DNA from: Diplolepis rosae
Lineage: Eukaryota > Arthropoda > Insecta > Hymenoptera > Diplolepididae
NCBI GenBank assembly: GCA_030998225.1
Contig: JAPYXD010000484.1
Coordinates: 8,742,001 to 8,806,000, forward strand
DNA length: 64,000 nt
Direction of reading: 5' to 3'
Shown in pieces: positions 10,165-22,139 of the stretch. The notes under the pieces were generated by a model. That model was not told where the DNA came from and searched no databases. It saw only the letters and a program-made list of their open reading frames with translations. Every line of letters begins with the position of its first letter. Positions within the stretch are counted from its first letter, which is position 1. Position numbers and translations under genes: made by a program.

Positions 10165-11305
10165 ACCGAACGCGAAGCGCGACGACTGAATCGCGCGCCC
10201 CTCTCAAAATTTCAAACGAGGCATGCAATGAGAATGTGCCCACGCCCCCAAAGAGGGCCAAGCAAATTTTTTTTTATTGTTGGTAAAGAGGTTTACCAGA
10301 CACTTCGTGACTCGTCGACGTGTTGTCTAGACAATGTGAAGGAACCCGACCTACTCGAATGCCAGGAACGTTTGAAATTCAGAACGTGACAAAATGGCAT
10401 CGCTTAATGAACTGTAAAGCGAGCCAATCTACTAAGAGGTTCTAGTGGTTTTCAATTCTTAAAACCTTCAAGAAAGGACTACCTTAGAATAACGAAATTA
10501 GTTCCAAATCGATCATTAACCCTGAGAACCTTGTTAGTAAGTTGCAGCATGCATACACTATAAAAAAAGTCTTACATGAATTACTAAATCTATTAATGAT
10601 TTCAAATGAAAATTCAATTCACTTAAGGCTCTATCAGCCTTAAGGAACACATTCTCATCATGGCACTCGCGCTTCACGCTCGATTTTTTGCTTCATATCC
10701 ATTAAAAGTAAAAATTTTAATTTGTCCCCAACATTTTTTCCGTATTCCGCGTAGAATTTTGCTTAGAAAGAGGTTTTTTTTATTTTTAATAATATTTTCA
10801 TTGATAAACAAAAGATATAACTTTTATGACAAAATTTTCCAGACCCAAATTGTCGACCCTTTTGAAATAAAGAATTTTGTTCCCTAACATTTTTTCCGTA
10901 TCTCGTATATTTTGACAAGAAAATTTAATTTTCTATTTTAATAAAGAAGTTTTTGATGAATAAATTAAAAGATATCTCTTATGAAAAAAAGTCAAAAGCT
11001 AATTTTGCAGATCTTTTGTAAGCGAACAATTTTCATTCCTGACATTTTTTTCGTATCTCGCATAGATTTGGTACAAAATAGAATTTTTCATTTTTGATAA
11101 TAGTTTTTACAATTAAAGCGAAAACTACGTGTATCATCAAAAAGTGATCCGGAGTAAATTTGCATATCTTCTTGAGACGAGAAATTTGGTATAAAACGTT
11201 TTTTCTGACTCAGGGTGTCTCAAAACGTAAAGATTTGATAAAAATCCCGAAAGTGCTTTTTCATATGAAACCAATACCTTTTTATATGATGAGGATGTAA
11301 AAAGC
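10165..11305 (+). repeat. R1 dispersed repeat, copy B (split)
   Basis: Positions 10165-10275 hold the GC-rich module (GAACGCGAAGCGCGACGACT) and AATGAGAATGTGCCC. After about 300 bp of unrelated sequence, 10590-11305 carry the AAGGAACACATTCTCATCAT block and a diverged core ending TGATGAGGATGTAAAAA. The core lacks the CAGA run. CTTAAGGCT-CTATC-AGCCTTAAG at 10623-10645 is a perfect 9-bp-stem hairpin. Confidence 0.6.
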
Positions 11306-11938
11306 TCAAACTGATTTGTTTAAAGTCACTTCAATAGATTTTAATGAGTCAAACTATAGTAGAACTTGCGATGGTTCTTAATCAAATTGCCATAGTTACT
11401 CAAATTGCACTACTGTTGTCTTCAAGAAACGTAGTTCGAATAACGCATGCACGCACGTCAAGTTCAAGAACACTAACAGATTTTACTTAGTTGCTCTAAC
11501 TTCCATCTATTAGATTAACCTAGCAAATCCAGCTAGAGTAAACTCTGATAAATTCTTTAAGACAAAAACTTCTAAAAGTACTATAGTAGAATCTGCTTAA
11601 GTGTTGAAGGTATTCTTCCAAAATTATTTGCCATGTAAAATAACACTTTTATCTATAGAATTTTTAGAATTTTCATTCAAAAATAGAATACATTTTTAAA
11701 GATCTCCACTTTTTTCTGAAGTTCCTTACGAAAAAGGTGAATATGCTCTCAAAAGTTAAGGTAGATCAAAATTCAAAGATTAATGATTTTTATAATTAAA
11801 AAAGTTCGAGAAGTTTCTGTGGAGATGTGTTTGGTCTTAGCCATGAGTCAATAGTTATGAGTTTTGCCTCATTGTTTTAGAAAAATGAATGATCTACAGA
11901 GATCTCAATCCTGATCCTGAGATAAGAATAATCAACAA
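11306..11938. other. No gene recognised
   Basis: Low-complexity AT-rich sequence with no inverted ends, no long frames and no RNA-like motif that I can support. Confidence 0.4.
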
Positions 11939-11940
11939 TA

Positions 11941-12070
11941 CCCTTATGATGAAAAAACATTGGTAAGTATTGGATCCAATATATTTTCGCGATTGAGTAT
12001 TGAAAATCGAATACTTTTTCGCGAAAAAATATTGGATCCAATACTTAGCAATATTTTTTCAACATAAGGG
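11941..12070. mobile_element. 130-bp hairpin MITE, TA-flanked
   Basis: CCCTTATGATGAAAAA on the left pairs with TTTTTTCAACATAAGGG on the right, with TA outside both. The stem continues through AAGTATTGGATCCAATA and TTTTCGCGA, so nearly the whole element folds on itself. Confidence 0.75.
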
Positions 12071-12071
12071 T

Positions 12072-14180
12072 AAATAATAATGGGGTCATTTCATTGTAAC
12101 GGATGTGACATTATTTTTAAAATGTGTATTTTATAATAATGTTTCCAGTGATTTAAAGGCTCACTATATTGTACAGTAGATATGAGTAATTGTATAATAA
12201 TTATAAACATAAATAAAAAATTATATTTTGAATTTTATAACTACAATTTCTAATAAATATATGGATGTGATTCTCACACGTTTTTTAAAGTCTTTCTTAC
12301 TTGCTTTATTTATTATATAGTGTACAATTTTACATAAAATATTTTTTATAAATTTTTAATATGCTAACAATACTATTTATAAATTAACAAACATTTAAAT
12401 GTTTGAAAAATTAATATTCTCCATTCTCTGTATCCGCATGGACGTCACTATAATTGAATTCTTTATTTCTTTTTCTCAAAAAAAGAACATCTTAACCGAG
12501 ATAAAAATACATTGATTTAGAAAAATGAAATAATGTCTTCATAACCCTTCATGGATTGGAAACATGCCTTTAATAGGGATATGGTTTAGTAAATTTTAAC
12601 GTCCTAATCAATTTTTTATTTTTGTGTGTGTATGGGTCGCTTTATATAAAATTAGCCAATAATTACACCTTAATTGAATATTCATTCATAATTATTACAA
12701 TAAAATAATTAAATATTAATTATTAATTATTACATAATTAAAAATATTTATTACAATAAATGTGTAGAATTCCTCAATTTTATGGTAACGATTAAATATC
12801 TGAAGTTTATTATTTGAAGTGATCGAATAATTGATAATTATCTATTGATTATAATCCAAGTACCGGATAGGTTGATAATTTAAAAACTGAACTTCTAAAT
12901 CGAAGACTATTACAATTTCTATTCTCAAGATTGAAACTTGACTAGAATCAAGGAGAGAAATATAATGCATACATTTTTGAATACCCCTGATGCATTTTAA
13001 TTTACAGAACTCAAGCTTTCAATTTTTGTAAAATCATTTATCAACAAATAAATATGAGCTATCGTTTCAAAATCATAACAGATTTAAATACAATGCAAAA
13101 TATCTGTAATATTTTACATTTACATTTCATGAATGTAGAATATTTCTATAACTCGTGGAATAATTAAGAAAAATAAATTTATTCCAAAACACCAAAGTTT
13201 GATAAAATATTGCACAAAAATTCTACTGTAATTTTTATCAATTGAGGATTTATTCACTTTTTTCCGCTTTCATTCTTCAAATAATTTGAAAGATTTATAA
13301 AATAATATTACATTCAGGCGTAATTTATTAATTTATTAATTACTTTTTGCAGTACAGTCTTACATTTAAAATTTTACGATTTTTTCGTAACGAATGTTAC
13401 CCTATAATTGAAACTGGGGTACATTTCCTTATAAATAGTAAAACTCACTGATTTTACACTTATTCGAAATATATTTTCATGAAATAGATATTTTTTCGTC
13501 AGCTTATGCTTGTTCAACACTATATTTTTCTAGTTTTCGTTCTACTTATATTATCACAAAAAATTTTCATTTTTATGTTATAAAAATTAAGACACTTTGA
13601 AAACTGTTCGAAAAAACAGGCGGTCTTATAATTCCTAACAGTACTGTATGTTTATCATTAATTTATGAACATGAACATAAATTTGAAGTTGTCTCTTATT
13701 AGAATATTATTAACATGTAGATTCATCAATAGAAGAAAAAATCATGCAAAAACTAAGTTTCAATGTTTTCAAATAGAATTACACGCGTCGTGGTACTAAA
13801 TGTAATTTCCGGAGAGGTATACATATATATGGCCCAACTTGATATGAAGGGGTTGATTGGAAACAATGAGGGGAGACAGAATTCAATGCGCCTTACTACA
13901 ACGCAACAGACATAGCAGCTGTATACAAACACTCCCTAATTAACTCCGTACCTTCTATGATACATTCTAGGAATTTTTGAAATGCATCTATATATATTAT
14001 TTATAATAATTTCATTCATTTATGATAATAAACTAACAAATGAGTTATTAATTATAAAATTATAATAGGGAGAGAATTATCAATTGGTGCTAAAAAGATT
14101 TGAGAAAATCAGAAGATACTAATGGATTCGTGTAACTTACACTTATTGATTTAAAAATGGGTAACTTTTATATTTATAGA
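12072..14180. other. AT-rich gene-free stretch
   Basis: About 2.1 kb, very AT-rich, including ATTAATTATTAATTATTACA (about 12714-12733). It has no frame above 60 codons and no clear inverted-repeat element. Around 13790-13960 the composition is less biased, but I see no exon signal. Confidence 0.45.
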
Positions 14181-14530
14181 TAACTGTTAAAAATTTCTAC
14201 CGCAATTGCCCGAAACACGTGACTGGAGTTTTATTCAATCAGAGTTTCGTAAAATTAAGATAGAATGTCAGAAAATTCAGTTACTTTTCAGTAAATTGAA
14301 AAAACAATTACTTAATTTAGTTACTTTTCAGTAAATTGAAAAAACAATTACTTAATTTTCAGTTACAAAGTGTCGAATTTTCTGATACTTGTTTCTAAAA
14401 ACCCTGAAACTTGTAACGTAACTGAACAGTTTGTAACAGTTTCATAATTTTATGATAAATTTTATGAAAATCCTGTTACATTTTGATAGTTTTAAGATAA
14501 TTTTTATGAAAATTCAGTCGAGTTTCATAA
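14180..14530. repeat. Fragment related to 28786-29402, with a local duplication
   Basis: AACTGTTAAAAATTTCTACC and CGAAACACG, then a distant CCTGAAACTTG, match the left half of the element at 28786-29402. Inside, AGTTACTTTTCAGTAAATTG plus AAAAAACAATTACTTAATTT is duplicated in tandem (14278-14359), about 43 bp per unit. Confidence 0.5.
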
Positions 14531-14536
14531 TATTAA

Positions 14537-15158
14537 GGGGGATCACCTGTGTGATACCCGATTTTTGACACATTTTTCAAGAATTTTTTTCTCTGCGACA
14601 AAAAAAGATTTTTCAACAATTTTTTTTTAGAAGTATGATTTATTTGTGCTGCTTTTATACAATTTTTTATTTTGCAGTTGATAATTTTGAACATGGCGTA
14701 AATGTCCGTTGCTTCAACCTCCGAGAAAAGTGATAGTCATCCGGTGTGCACGATTTCTTCCTTCGTGGTGATCTAAAATAATGAAATGTACCCAATTTTT
14801 ATTTGTCCTTGTGTCCTGCAGGTATTGACCCATGCGATTTTTAATACATTGTTTATTTAAAAAATGGCTTCCTTTTTTTCGAAAATTACGAATTTTTGCC
14901 CTGTTTTCCGCTATATTTTACAACAACAACAAAAAATGAAACAATATTTTCCAAAACCGTTGGGTCAATACCTGGAGGACACAAAGAAAAATAAAAATTC
15001 AATTCAAAATTATTAACTGCAAAATAAAAAATTGTATAAAAGCAGCATAAACAAATCATACTTGTAAAAAAAAAATTATCGAAAAATCTTTTTTTGTCGC
15101 AGAGAAAAAAATTCTTGAAAAATGGGTCAAAAATCGGGTATCATACAGGTGATCCCCC
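14537..15158. mobile_element. TTAA-flanked foldback element, GGGGGATCACCTG ends
   Basis: TTAA at 14533-14536 and 15159-15162 brackets GGGGGATCACCTGTGTGATA and the complement of TATCATACAGGTGATCCCCC. The arms extend over 100 bp inward (GTCGCAGAGAAAAAAATTC and its complement) and again around GGTATTGACCCA/TGGGTCAATACC. No coding frame. Confidence 0.75.
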
Positions 15159-15356
15159 TTAAGACAAATTTCAGAAAATTCAGCACATTTTTCGCAATTT
15201 TATCTTTACTCAAAAACATCATATTCATCGTCAATTTTATATCTTGCGAATTACTTTAGTATTTTCAGCACCTGTCGATGTATTGTAAACATTTTTTAGC
15301 AAAGAATAGTCCTCCGTACAATAATTGAGGAAAGAAATACTAATTTTAGTAACCAG

Positions 15357-16221
15357 CACTGCAAAAAGAAGTGTCTTACCTGGTATCTTACTGTAAGATA
15401 TGAGATGGGAATTTGCTATCTTCTGTCTTAAAATAAGATGTCTCACGAAGTGTCTTATTCAAAATTAAGACGACTTACGTATCTTGGTACGAATAAAGAT
15501 GTAATTTCCGTCTTACAGAATAAGATACTTGATTGAGTTAGATAATGTATCTTAGTTTAAGATGTTTAGGGTGTCATAAGATGGTTCTGGCATAAGATGT
15601 TTCTGAATTGTAAGATATAGCAGGTGAATAAGTTAGCAAAAACTAAGACGCGTAAAGTGTCAAAGAAGTAGTGGTCGAAAGATAGAATCTCTCAAAGGGT
15701 TATAGTTATAGTTCATAACCTCAAAAAATGGAGCGTTTTGAGTGTTGCATGTTTTTGTTCTATGGTGTAATATCAACACATTTAGAGGAATATCCTTTAT
15801 TTAAACTTTAGATATGACGGATGTGGAGCTACATATAAAAATTGGGAATCGCATCAGCAACACGTAACTCGATATCAGGTATACCTTCTGTTTTAACGTA
15901 TTGGATACGTTTGCTAAGTCGCTTGTCTCCTTTTCCAATAGAGCATTTACTTGAATTAATTCTTTTAAGAAGTACGTACAGCCATGTAAGTCACCACATG
16001 TGTAGCAGACACCGGTATGCCGTAAGCTTTTTCTCACAGTGTGGAGGTTATAAGGAACATGAACTGTCGGTAACTTAAGTAACCTGTGTTACCGATGGTT
16101 CAACTCAAGATATTTTACGTGTCTCCAATTAATATGCTTTAGGCAACTTGAATGTGACTACCGAAACATCTTAGAAATAACTACACAAGTATCTTATATT
16201 AAGACACTTCTTTTTGCAGTG
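15357..16221. mobile_element. CACTGCAAAAAG-ended element with internal TAAGAT motifs
   Basis: CACTGCAAAAAGAAGTGTCT at the left end and AGACACTTCTTTTTGCAGTG at the right are exact complements. AG lies outside both ends. Between 15400 and 15620, and again near 16180, the motif TCTTA/TAAGAT recurs many times in both directions. The two 78-codon frames on opposite strands at 15801-16078 lie within it and are not convincing genes. Confidence 0.7.
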
Positions 16222-18021
16222 AGTACAATATGTAAACATATATTTATAATATATGTGAAAATGTAATAAATGTCAATAATTATACCAATTAAATATTCAT
16301 TAAATTAATAATATTTAACTAAATATTAATAAATTATGTATATTCAAATTAATATATTTATAAATTTAATAATTAATTAAATAAATTTATTTTTTATTAT
16401 AAGTTTAACCACTATTACTGGCACTAATTTTAATTAATAATAAATGAATTTTACAAGTTATGAATTTTGAAAGAAAATGTATTCAGTATAATAAATATTA
16501 TGTCTGGAACATTTTCGCCTTTTTATGGACAAATTAATGAAATATTAAGATTTTCTAAACTCCCATAGCGTTGATGAGGGCTTACCATGGTCGGATCGTT
16601 CTACTTAAAGTCGTCTGACCAAAGCCAAGTGAACTACTTGAGATAGTTCTCTTTTCAAGAAATTTTGCAAATGATTGCGAACCGGTGCGTGTAATGGGAT
16701 CGATTTTGTGGTCACATTGAATATAACTCTCTAGTGGCGTATGTGCGTGATATTGCTTAATACTGACTATGTGATCAAGTGATTACAATGGCTTCCAGGC
16801 TTAGAAGCTTCCAGTGGTAAAGGGATAAAATGTTCAGCTGGCTTCCTGCATCCTCCGTATTAAATGTCCCTTTGAATTTCATTACATTTTTAACTCGCCT
16901 TCCTCTTTCTGCAATTATGCAAAACACATACGTTTAGATATATAGATGTACTAGAATTCAACTTCAGATATTTTTATTTGAGGCTCCCTCATGAAAGTTT
17001 TATACATCCTGTTGAAAATTCTTTAAATTTTCTTGCTTGTGAATTTTGTGAATTTATTCATCTCACCTATATCACACAGAAAATATGAAATTTTTTGTTT
17101 AAATTCTTGTACATTCAAATATAAAATACATACTTTTGAAGTCTTTATTTTCTGAATAATTTTCTCGAGAGTTAAAGAAGGAAAGGTCCAAAGGTATAAA
17201 TTAAAGCTATCGGGTGCTTTTGAAGTTTGAAGCTATTTTCTAGCCGTCTTTCACGAGTCTCAAGACCTTTGCCATTAACTGTAGACTGTATAGAGCGTAA
17301 ACATAATTAAGATTACTACTCTGAAGAATTTGTTAAGACGGTCTTCAAGGTAAACTCCAGGAAATTCACTCCTTGGCTACTCAGAGAAGTCAAGGAAGAA
17401 TATTCTATTCCTTAAGGTTTTTCGTAGCAGGTTGCTTTCTACGTGAGAAGCATACATGACATAATTGAAATTAACGACCATATTACGTCCTGCCTTTCAA
17501 AAAAATGTCTGCTCTTTTGTTTATCCTGAAATGTCAAATTTTAAAGAAAATCTCTCACATTTATTTTAGAAAAAGAATTTTCATACAAAAATTCAGGGAA
17601 GAGTTTTAAAAGAATATATTTGTCAGTGCACGAGATAGTAGATATTTTAGCTCCAAAAGTAGAGGAGCAAGAGGATTCATGATAGAATCATCCAGTAAAT
17701 TAAACAGGTATATCCAGGTACGATCTTTGACCCGGCTAACCTCATCCTATACAGAACTGTTCTCAATTCACTACTCGCAACACGCGCCCACTACTAAGGA
17801 TCAGAGGAGATTCACGAGATTCACAAGATTTATGGTCCCCTTCCGAAGCTAAAGGCTAGTTAATTCACGTTGCTAATCCAACGTTGAAAACGCTTCTAAA
17901 GTAAAGCACGTGCTTCAAGTCGACAAGTCACATTTACCATCCAAATAATTCCAAAAGGAACTTCTATATTTGGAGGAATGATGTCCTGACTCATCACACA
18001 CAATAATTGAGGGAATGCGTG
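16222..18021. other. Unique-looking gene-free sequence
   Basis: About 16240-16450 is extremely AT-rich. From about 16560 to 16870 and 17200 to 18010 the composition is more even (for example GAGGGCTTACCATGGTCGGA), but no frame exceeds 60 codons, so these may be intronic or intergenic host DNA. I see no repeat ends. Confidence 0.4.
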
Positions 18022-18483
18022 CACTGTAAAAAATATCAGTAAATTTTCCTACTATGTATTAGGAAATTTTTCCTAAATCCTTAGGAAGCTTAGATTTTCC
18101 TATAGAAAGTGGAAACTATTCATAGATTTGAGGAAAATTGACCGAATTTTCGGACTTATTTCCGCACTATTAGGAAATATATCAAAAAGGTGAGAACATA
18201 TCACAATTCTCCTAAGTTGTAGGAAATTTTTCCCATGAAAAGTGGAAATTATTCCACGAAAACGGAAATTTGTTCACTTTTTTTGGATCTTTTTCCAATT
18301 AAATTATGAAATATATCAATTTTTCCTAATAAACTGAATATTTATCCGACCAAACAGTAGGAACTATATCCAGTTCTATGTCGAAAATATTTCCGACTAT
18401 ATCTTTGAAAAAATTTACGACCCATTTCTTTTTTAAGCTGTCCGACTATTTTCAAAAAAATTTCCGAAATTTTTTTTACAGTG
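18022..18483. mobile_element. CACTGTAAAAAAT-ended element, copy 1
   Basis: Ends CACTGTAAAAAAT and TTTTTTTTACAGTG are inverted. The body is a string of GGAAATTTTTCC-like motifs, including CCTAATAAACTGAATATTTA and CGACCCATTTC. A second copy in the opposite direction occupies 24632-25091. The outside dinucleotides here are TG and TT, so the target duplication is not exact. Confidence 0.75.
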
Positions 18484-18914
18484 TTGGAAAAGGGTATAAC
18501 TTGATTTAATGCACTTTTAATAACCGATATATCCGATATAAATTATATGCACGTATAAATGTTGTGATAGAGGTTAGGTATGATATGAATAGTGTTTTTC
18601 CTTTTTCATTTTGGAAAATGAAACTGAAAAAACACTATTCTATCAAGATAGACGCTTTTTGAAATAATAATGGAATATTCTGTAACAAATTTTATTTTTT
18701 GGCAACTTTTACAATTATGATTCGATAAATACAACCCACAATATAAATGTATGAAACATGATGTCTCCATTTTTAATGTATCGATTCAGTCGAAATGTTG
18801 ACTTGGTGGAAATAAAAAAATTTTTTTATAAATTTTGAAAAGGATTCTTTATTTCGAAAAAGATCTTTAAAAAAAGACCAGAAGGGCCATTTTTTCCAAT
18901 ATTATTAATATTAC
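18484..18914. other. No gene recognised
   Basis: AT-rich sequence with a short local inverted repeat (GAATAGTGTTTTTCCTTTTT against AAAAACACTATTC, about 18588-18638). No frames or element borders that I can support. Confidence 0.4.
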
Positions 18915-19058
18915 ACTGATAACGACTACAATTACTTATATTAAACTTTAGCATATGTTATAGTGAAGTTTGATATAATCTATAGTAAATCATCAAATTC
19001 TCACTATTACACGTTTTTCCCGAAATCGAAACGCAGTTTAGCAAAAATTGTATATATA

Positions 19059-19815
19059 AAGGGTTTCCCAATAGGGGTGATATGATTTTGAATGTCCCTA
19101 TCGGGCTCATTTGAACTGAAATTTTTGACGTCTGCTGTCAGTTGTCATCAGTAAGGTTTGCCATTTAATTATGAGTAGTTTCACGCTTCCACAACGTTTG
19201 GAAATTGTCCAAATATTTTATCAAAATTCGAGAAGTTTTGTCGGTGTTCAAAGAGCATATCGTGCAAAATATGGTCGTCATTCTGCTCCATCCGCGCTCT
19301 CAATTCGTCAAATAATCGATAAGTTGGAGAGTGAATTTACTCTATTGGATACTAAGTCTAAAAATCGTATGCGTACCGCACGTTCTACACAGAATATAGC
19401 CGCCGTACAGGCCAGTATCGAGGAAAACCGTGAATTGTCCGTGCCACGCCGATCTCAGGAATTGGGCCTGTCCAGGATGACTACCTGGCGTATTTTGCGA
19501 TTGGATCTTGGCCTGCATCACTATAAGATGATTCTGGCCCAAGAACTGAAGCCTAATGAGCATCGTTTGCGTCGGGAGTTCGCGGATTGGGCTCTGGAAT
19601 CAATTGAAAATGATCCCAATTTTCATCAAAAAATCATCTTTTCTGATGAGGCGCATTTTTGGCTCAAGTCTCGGGGGACATTTGGCCGATATATTGTTTA
19701 AATCATAAATGGCAAAGAATATCCAATATAATAAAAAAGATTTCGATCAATTCCGAATGAATATTCAGTGTTTTTTTTCAATTTCAAAACATATCACCCT
19801 TATTGGGAAACCCTT
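19059..19815 (+). mobile_element. 757-bp Tc1/mariner deletion derivative, copy 2
   Basis: Same ends, length and internal deletion as 2162-2918, with TA at 19057-19058 and 19816-19817. By eye about eight substitutions separate the copies, most of them in the coding frame. It is inserted within a MITE. Confidence 0.9.
19171..19701 (+). pseudogene. Truncated Tc1/mariner transposase, copy 2
   Basis: The 176-codon frame matches copy 1 at 2274-2804 with replacements L15I, R46Q, P62S, P116H, D128E and V136A (approximate numbering). It keeps the DUF4817-like HTH, the second HTH-like segment and FSDEAHFW, then the same frame-shifted tail. The shared junction shows that the deletion predates both insertions. 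The frame has stayed open in both copies even though the product lacks two catalytic residues. Confidence 0.85.
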
Positions 19816-19851
19816 TATATTCGGGTTTCTCCGTATACTTAAAAGGAAAGA

Positions 19852-20043
19852 AATGAATTAATTTGAGTTATACCGTTTTTCCAAATATTTTCCTTGCAAT
19901 AAATTATAAAAAAGTGTGCCTATGCATAATGTACAATTAATATTATATGTACAAAACAATTTTTTTGCCAAATGTAATTTTTTTTACTATAAAAAATAGA
20001 CTCGATATTTGGAAAAACAGTATAATTCGAAAATTTAATTCCT
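19852..20043. repeat. ~190-bp foldback
   Basis: GAATTAATTTGAGTTATACC and GTTTTTCCAAATAT on the left pair with ATATTTGGAAAAAC, GTATAATTC and TTTAATTC on the right. A MITE-like hairpin with no clear target duplication. Confidence 0.55.
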
Positions 20044-20224
20044 TAATAAACGGTTGCTTTTCAATATATTTCATATTTTTTATATTCCGAAGTGTTTGAA
20101 ATGATTTGCAGAGTGTTTCGTACCCTTGTAATTGGTCTATGCTTCGTGAAATATAAAAATGGCTAATATTTAGATGGTAAATAATTATAGGACCGAAAAA
20201 AGTTTGAAAGCGTGCATCTTGCAT

Positions 20225-20300
20225 GTGTCAGGAGGAATCGAACCTCCGAATATACATGCCTATCCGGGGACTTACTGTGATAATCGCACCAAGCCAACAC
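20225..20300 (-). tRNA. tRNA-like sequence 1 (pseudogene or SINE head)
   Basis: Read on the minus strand, a perfect T arm (GGAGG-TTCGATT-CCTCC) forms a B-box, and GTGTTG can pair with TGACAC as an acceptor-like stem. TGGCTTGGTGCGA resembles an A-box. The D and anticodon arms are poor, so I call it tRNA-derived rather than a functional tRNA. Confidence 0.4.
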
Positions 20301-20621
20301 CGCTTACAGCATTTCAAACAATTTTCGGTATATTTCACTTTAGTTTAGCCGTTTGTATTAATTAAATTGAAATTGGGACTTGAAATGACATCTATTAGGT
20401 TTAATTGCAAACACTTTCGTGAATCGACAATCTTAGATGGTAAATTACCTAAAAGTTTCTAAATTATGTTTGTCACATCCCAATTTCTTATTCCTTCACC
20501 ACTAGATGTTTAAAGGATGATAGTTATTGGTATTTAGGTTTCGTGAAATATAAAAATGGCTAATATTTAGATGGTAAATAATTATAGGACCGAAAAAAGT
20601 TTGAAAGCGTGCATCTTGCAT

Positions 20622-20697
20622 GTGTCAGGAGGAATCGAACCTCCGAATATACATGCCTATCCGGGGACGTACTGTGATAATCGCACCAAGCCAACAC
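20622..20697 (-). tRNA. tRNA-like sequence 2 (tandem copy)
   Basis: Duplicate of the sequence at 20225-20300 with one internal change (GGGGACGTAC for GGGGACTTAC on the plus strand). T arm and acceptor-like pairing are unchanged. Confidence 0.4.
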
Positions 20698-20873
20698 CGC
20701 TCACAGCATTTCAAACAATTTTCGGTATATTTCACTTTAGTTTAGCCGTTTGTATTAATTAAATTGAAATTGGGACTTGAAGTGACATCTATTAGGTTTA
20801 ATTGCAAACACTTTCGTGAATCGACAATCTTAGATGGTAAATTACCTAAAAGTTTCTAAATTATGTTTGTCAC

Positions 20874-22139
20874 ATGCAAATGCTAGTGTCAAATCACAAA
20901 TGTTTATTCGATCGGAGATTTTGCATAAATTTGCCGTTAACAATAATCCCTCTTACGTTGACTTATACACGTGCGAATGGAATGCTCGTTATCGCGTATT
21001 CGCACATACGTGCACACGATCGTCAAAGAGAATCATCAGCATCGATGTAGCCAACGTAATAACCCTATACATGTACTATATCCATATTTAGATCGATCAA
21101 TAAGCCACTTATAATCGTTCTATGGTATTAAAGCCGTTATATAAATATTATGTACGAAAGAGAGGACAGAATGGTAGGATGGTTGAGGGTTGTGGTTGTC
21201 ATAAAAAATATAATGCGAGTAATTTGCCACTGGCTTTAAAATCAATGATGCATTCGATATCAGTCTGAATTAATATTCATCGAGTGATGAAAGCACTTTG
21301 TTTATTATTATTATTCATACGAGTTCTGCCCGGAAACTATCAGACCTACGACACTATCTTCATGTCTGGGTGTGTTATTGTAAAGAGCGAATATTCTCTT
21401 ATTAAAGAGGATCTTTGTGAGAACTCCTCCCAAGCGACGCGACATCCTGGAGCCATTCGGTCGACTCTGCAGTGGTGTAGGACACTAAATCTGTTAGCCT
21501 TGCATTTATAATTTCCCTACAAAGCCTCTACAAGTCGTGACATGGCACCTTGTCAGTTCCGGCTCTTACCAAAATTCAGAAATGGCTATGCAAAGAAACA
21601 CTAATTTTTGCACCTTCATTTTAAATGCGTAAAATAAACCATTTTTATTGTTCATAATAAATAAGGACATTTGAATAAATAGATATGGTAGTTAGGTAGC
21701 TAATAAATTTTTCAAAAAATAGATTTTAAAGAGTTTCGAAATCTTTTTTTTACGTGTGAATTATCATTCCGTGTTCTATAAATTCTCTCTTCATTTTTCC
21801 AATAATTTTTAACGAAAATCCGATTATAATAAGCATTTCGTCAACAATGAACATATAGCTCGAATTTTAAATTGAGATTTGCTGGTAATTATTACTGAAA
21901 TAATTTTAAATTTGGGAATACTTTGAATATAAATATATTGAGTTTGATTTCAATGAGACAGGTCGACAAAAATGAAATCTTTTTTGTACCCATAGACCTG
22001 GGTAGGTCACTCCGAAGGATTTTGTTCTACTCAAAACGAATCCATTCTTCAAATTTTCCCAGCATGACAGGATTTCGAGATATCCTAACCTGAAATTGCA
22101 AAAATGGCCATTTTCAGCCATATTTGAAACAATATACCA
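20874..22139. other. Mostly unique sequence
   Basis: GC is locally higher near 20960-21060. Apart from the ORF at 21287-21511 I see no gene signal. From about 21540 to 22130 the sequence is AT-rich with no recognised repeat ends. Confidence 0.35.
21287..21511 (+). CDS. Hypothetical short secreted protein or first exon
   Basis: The frame starts at ATG 21287 with a signal-peptide-like N-terminus (MKALCLLLLFIRVLPG), then YQTYDTIFMSGC and further Cys-containing sequence to a stop at 21509-21511. Upstream, TATAATG near 21209 and an arthropod initiator-like TCAGTC at about 21260 could form a promoter. A donor-like GTGAGAAC occurs near 21417, so the true exon may end earlier. I do not recognise the family, and 74 codons is within the range of chance. 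Confidence 0.28.
   Translation: MKALCLLLLFIRVLPGNYQTYDTIFMSGCVIVKSEYSLIKEDLCENSSQATRHPGAIRSTLQWCRTLNLLALHL

Larger units (their letters stand above)
18915..19836. mobile_element. CACGGAGAAAC-type MITE, copy d, interrupted by the 757-bp element
   Basis: TATAGTGAAGTTTGATATAA, CGTTTTTCCCGAAATCGAAA and GCAAAAATTGTA (to 19058) and then CGGGTTTCTCCGTA (19822-19835) match the reverse complement of copy b (41646 on) once 19059-19815 is removed. The Tc1/mariner derivative therefore landed in an existing MITE at a TA. The left border is approximate. Confidence 0.65.
20143..20873. repeat. Tandem duplication of a ~333-bp unit, period 397 bp
   Basis: The segment beginning CGTGAAATATAAAAATGGC at 20145 and ending AATTATGTTTGTCACAT at about 20475 recurs at 20542-20872 with about three base changes. 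The ~64 bp between them is unique. Each unit holds one tRNA-like sequence on the minus strand. The identical 63-codon frames at 20174 and 20571 follow from the duplication. Confidence 0.85.
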
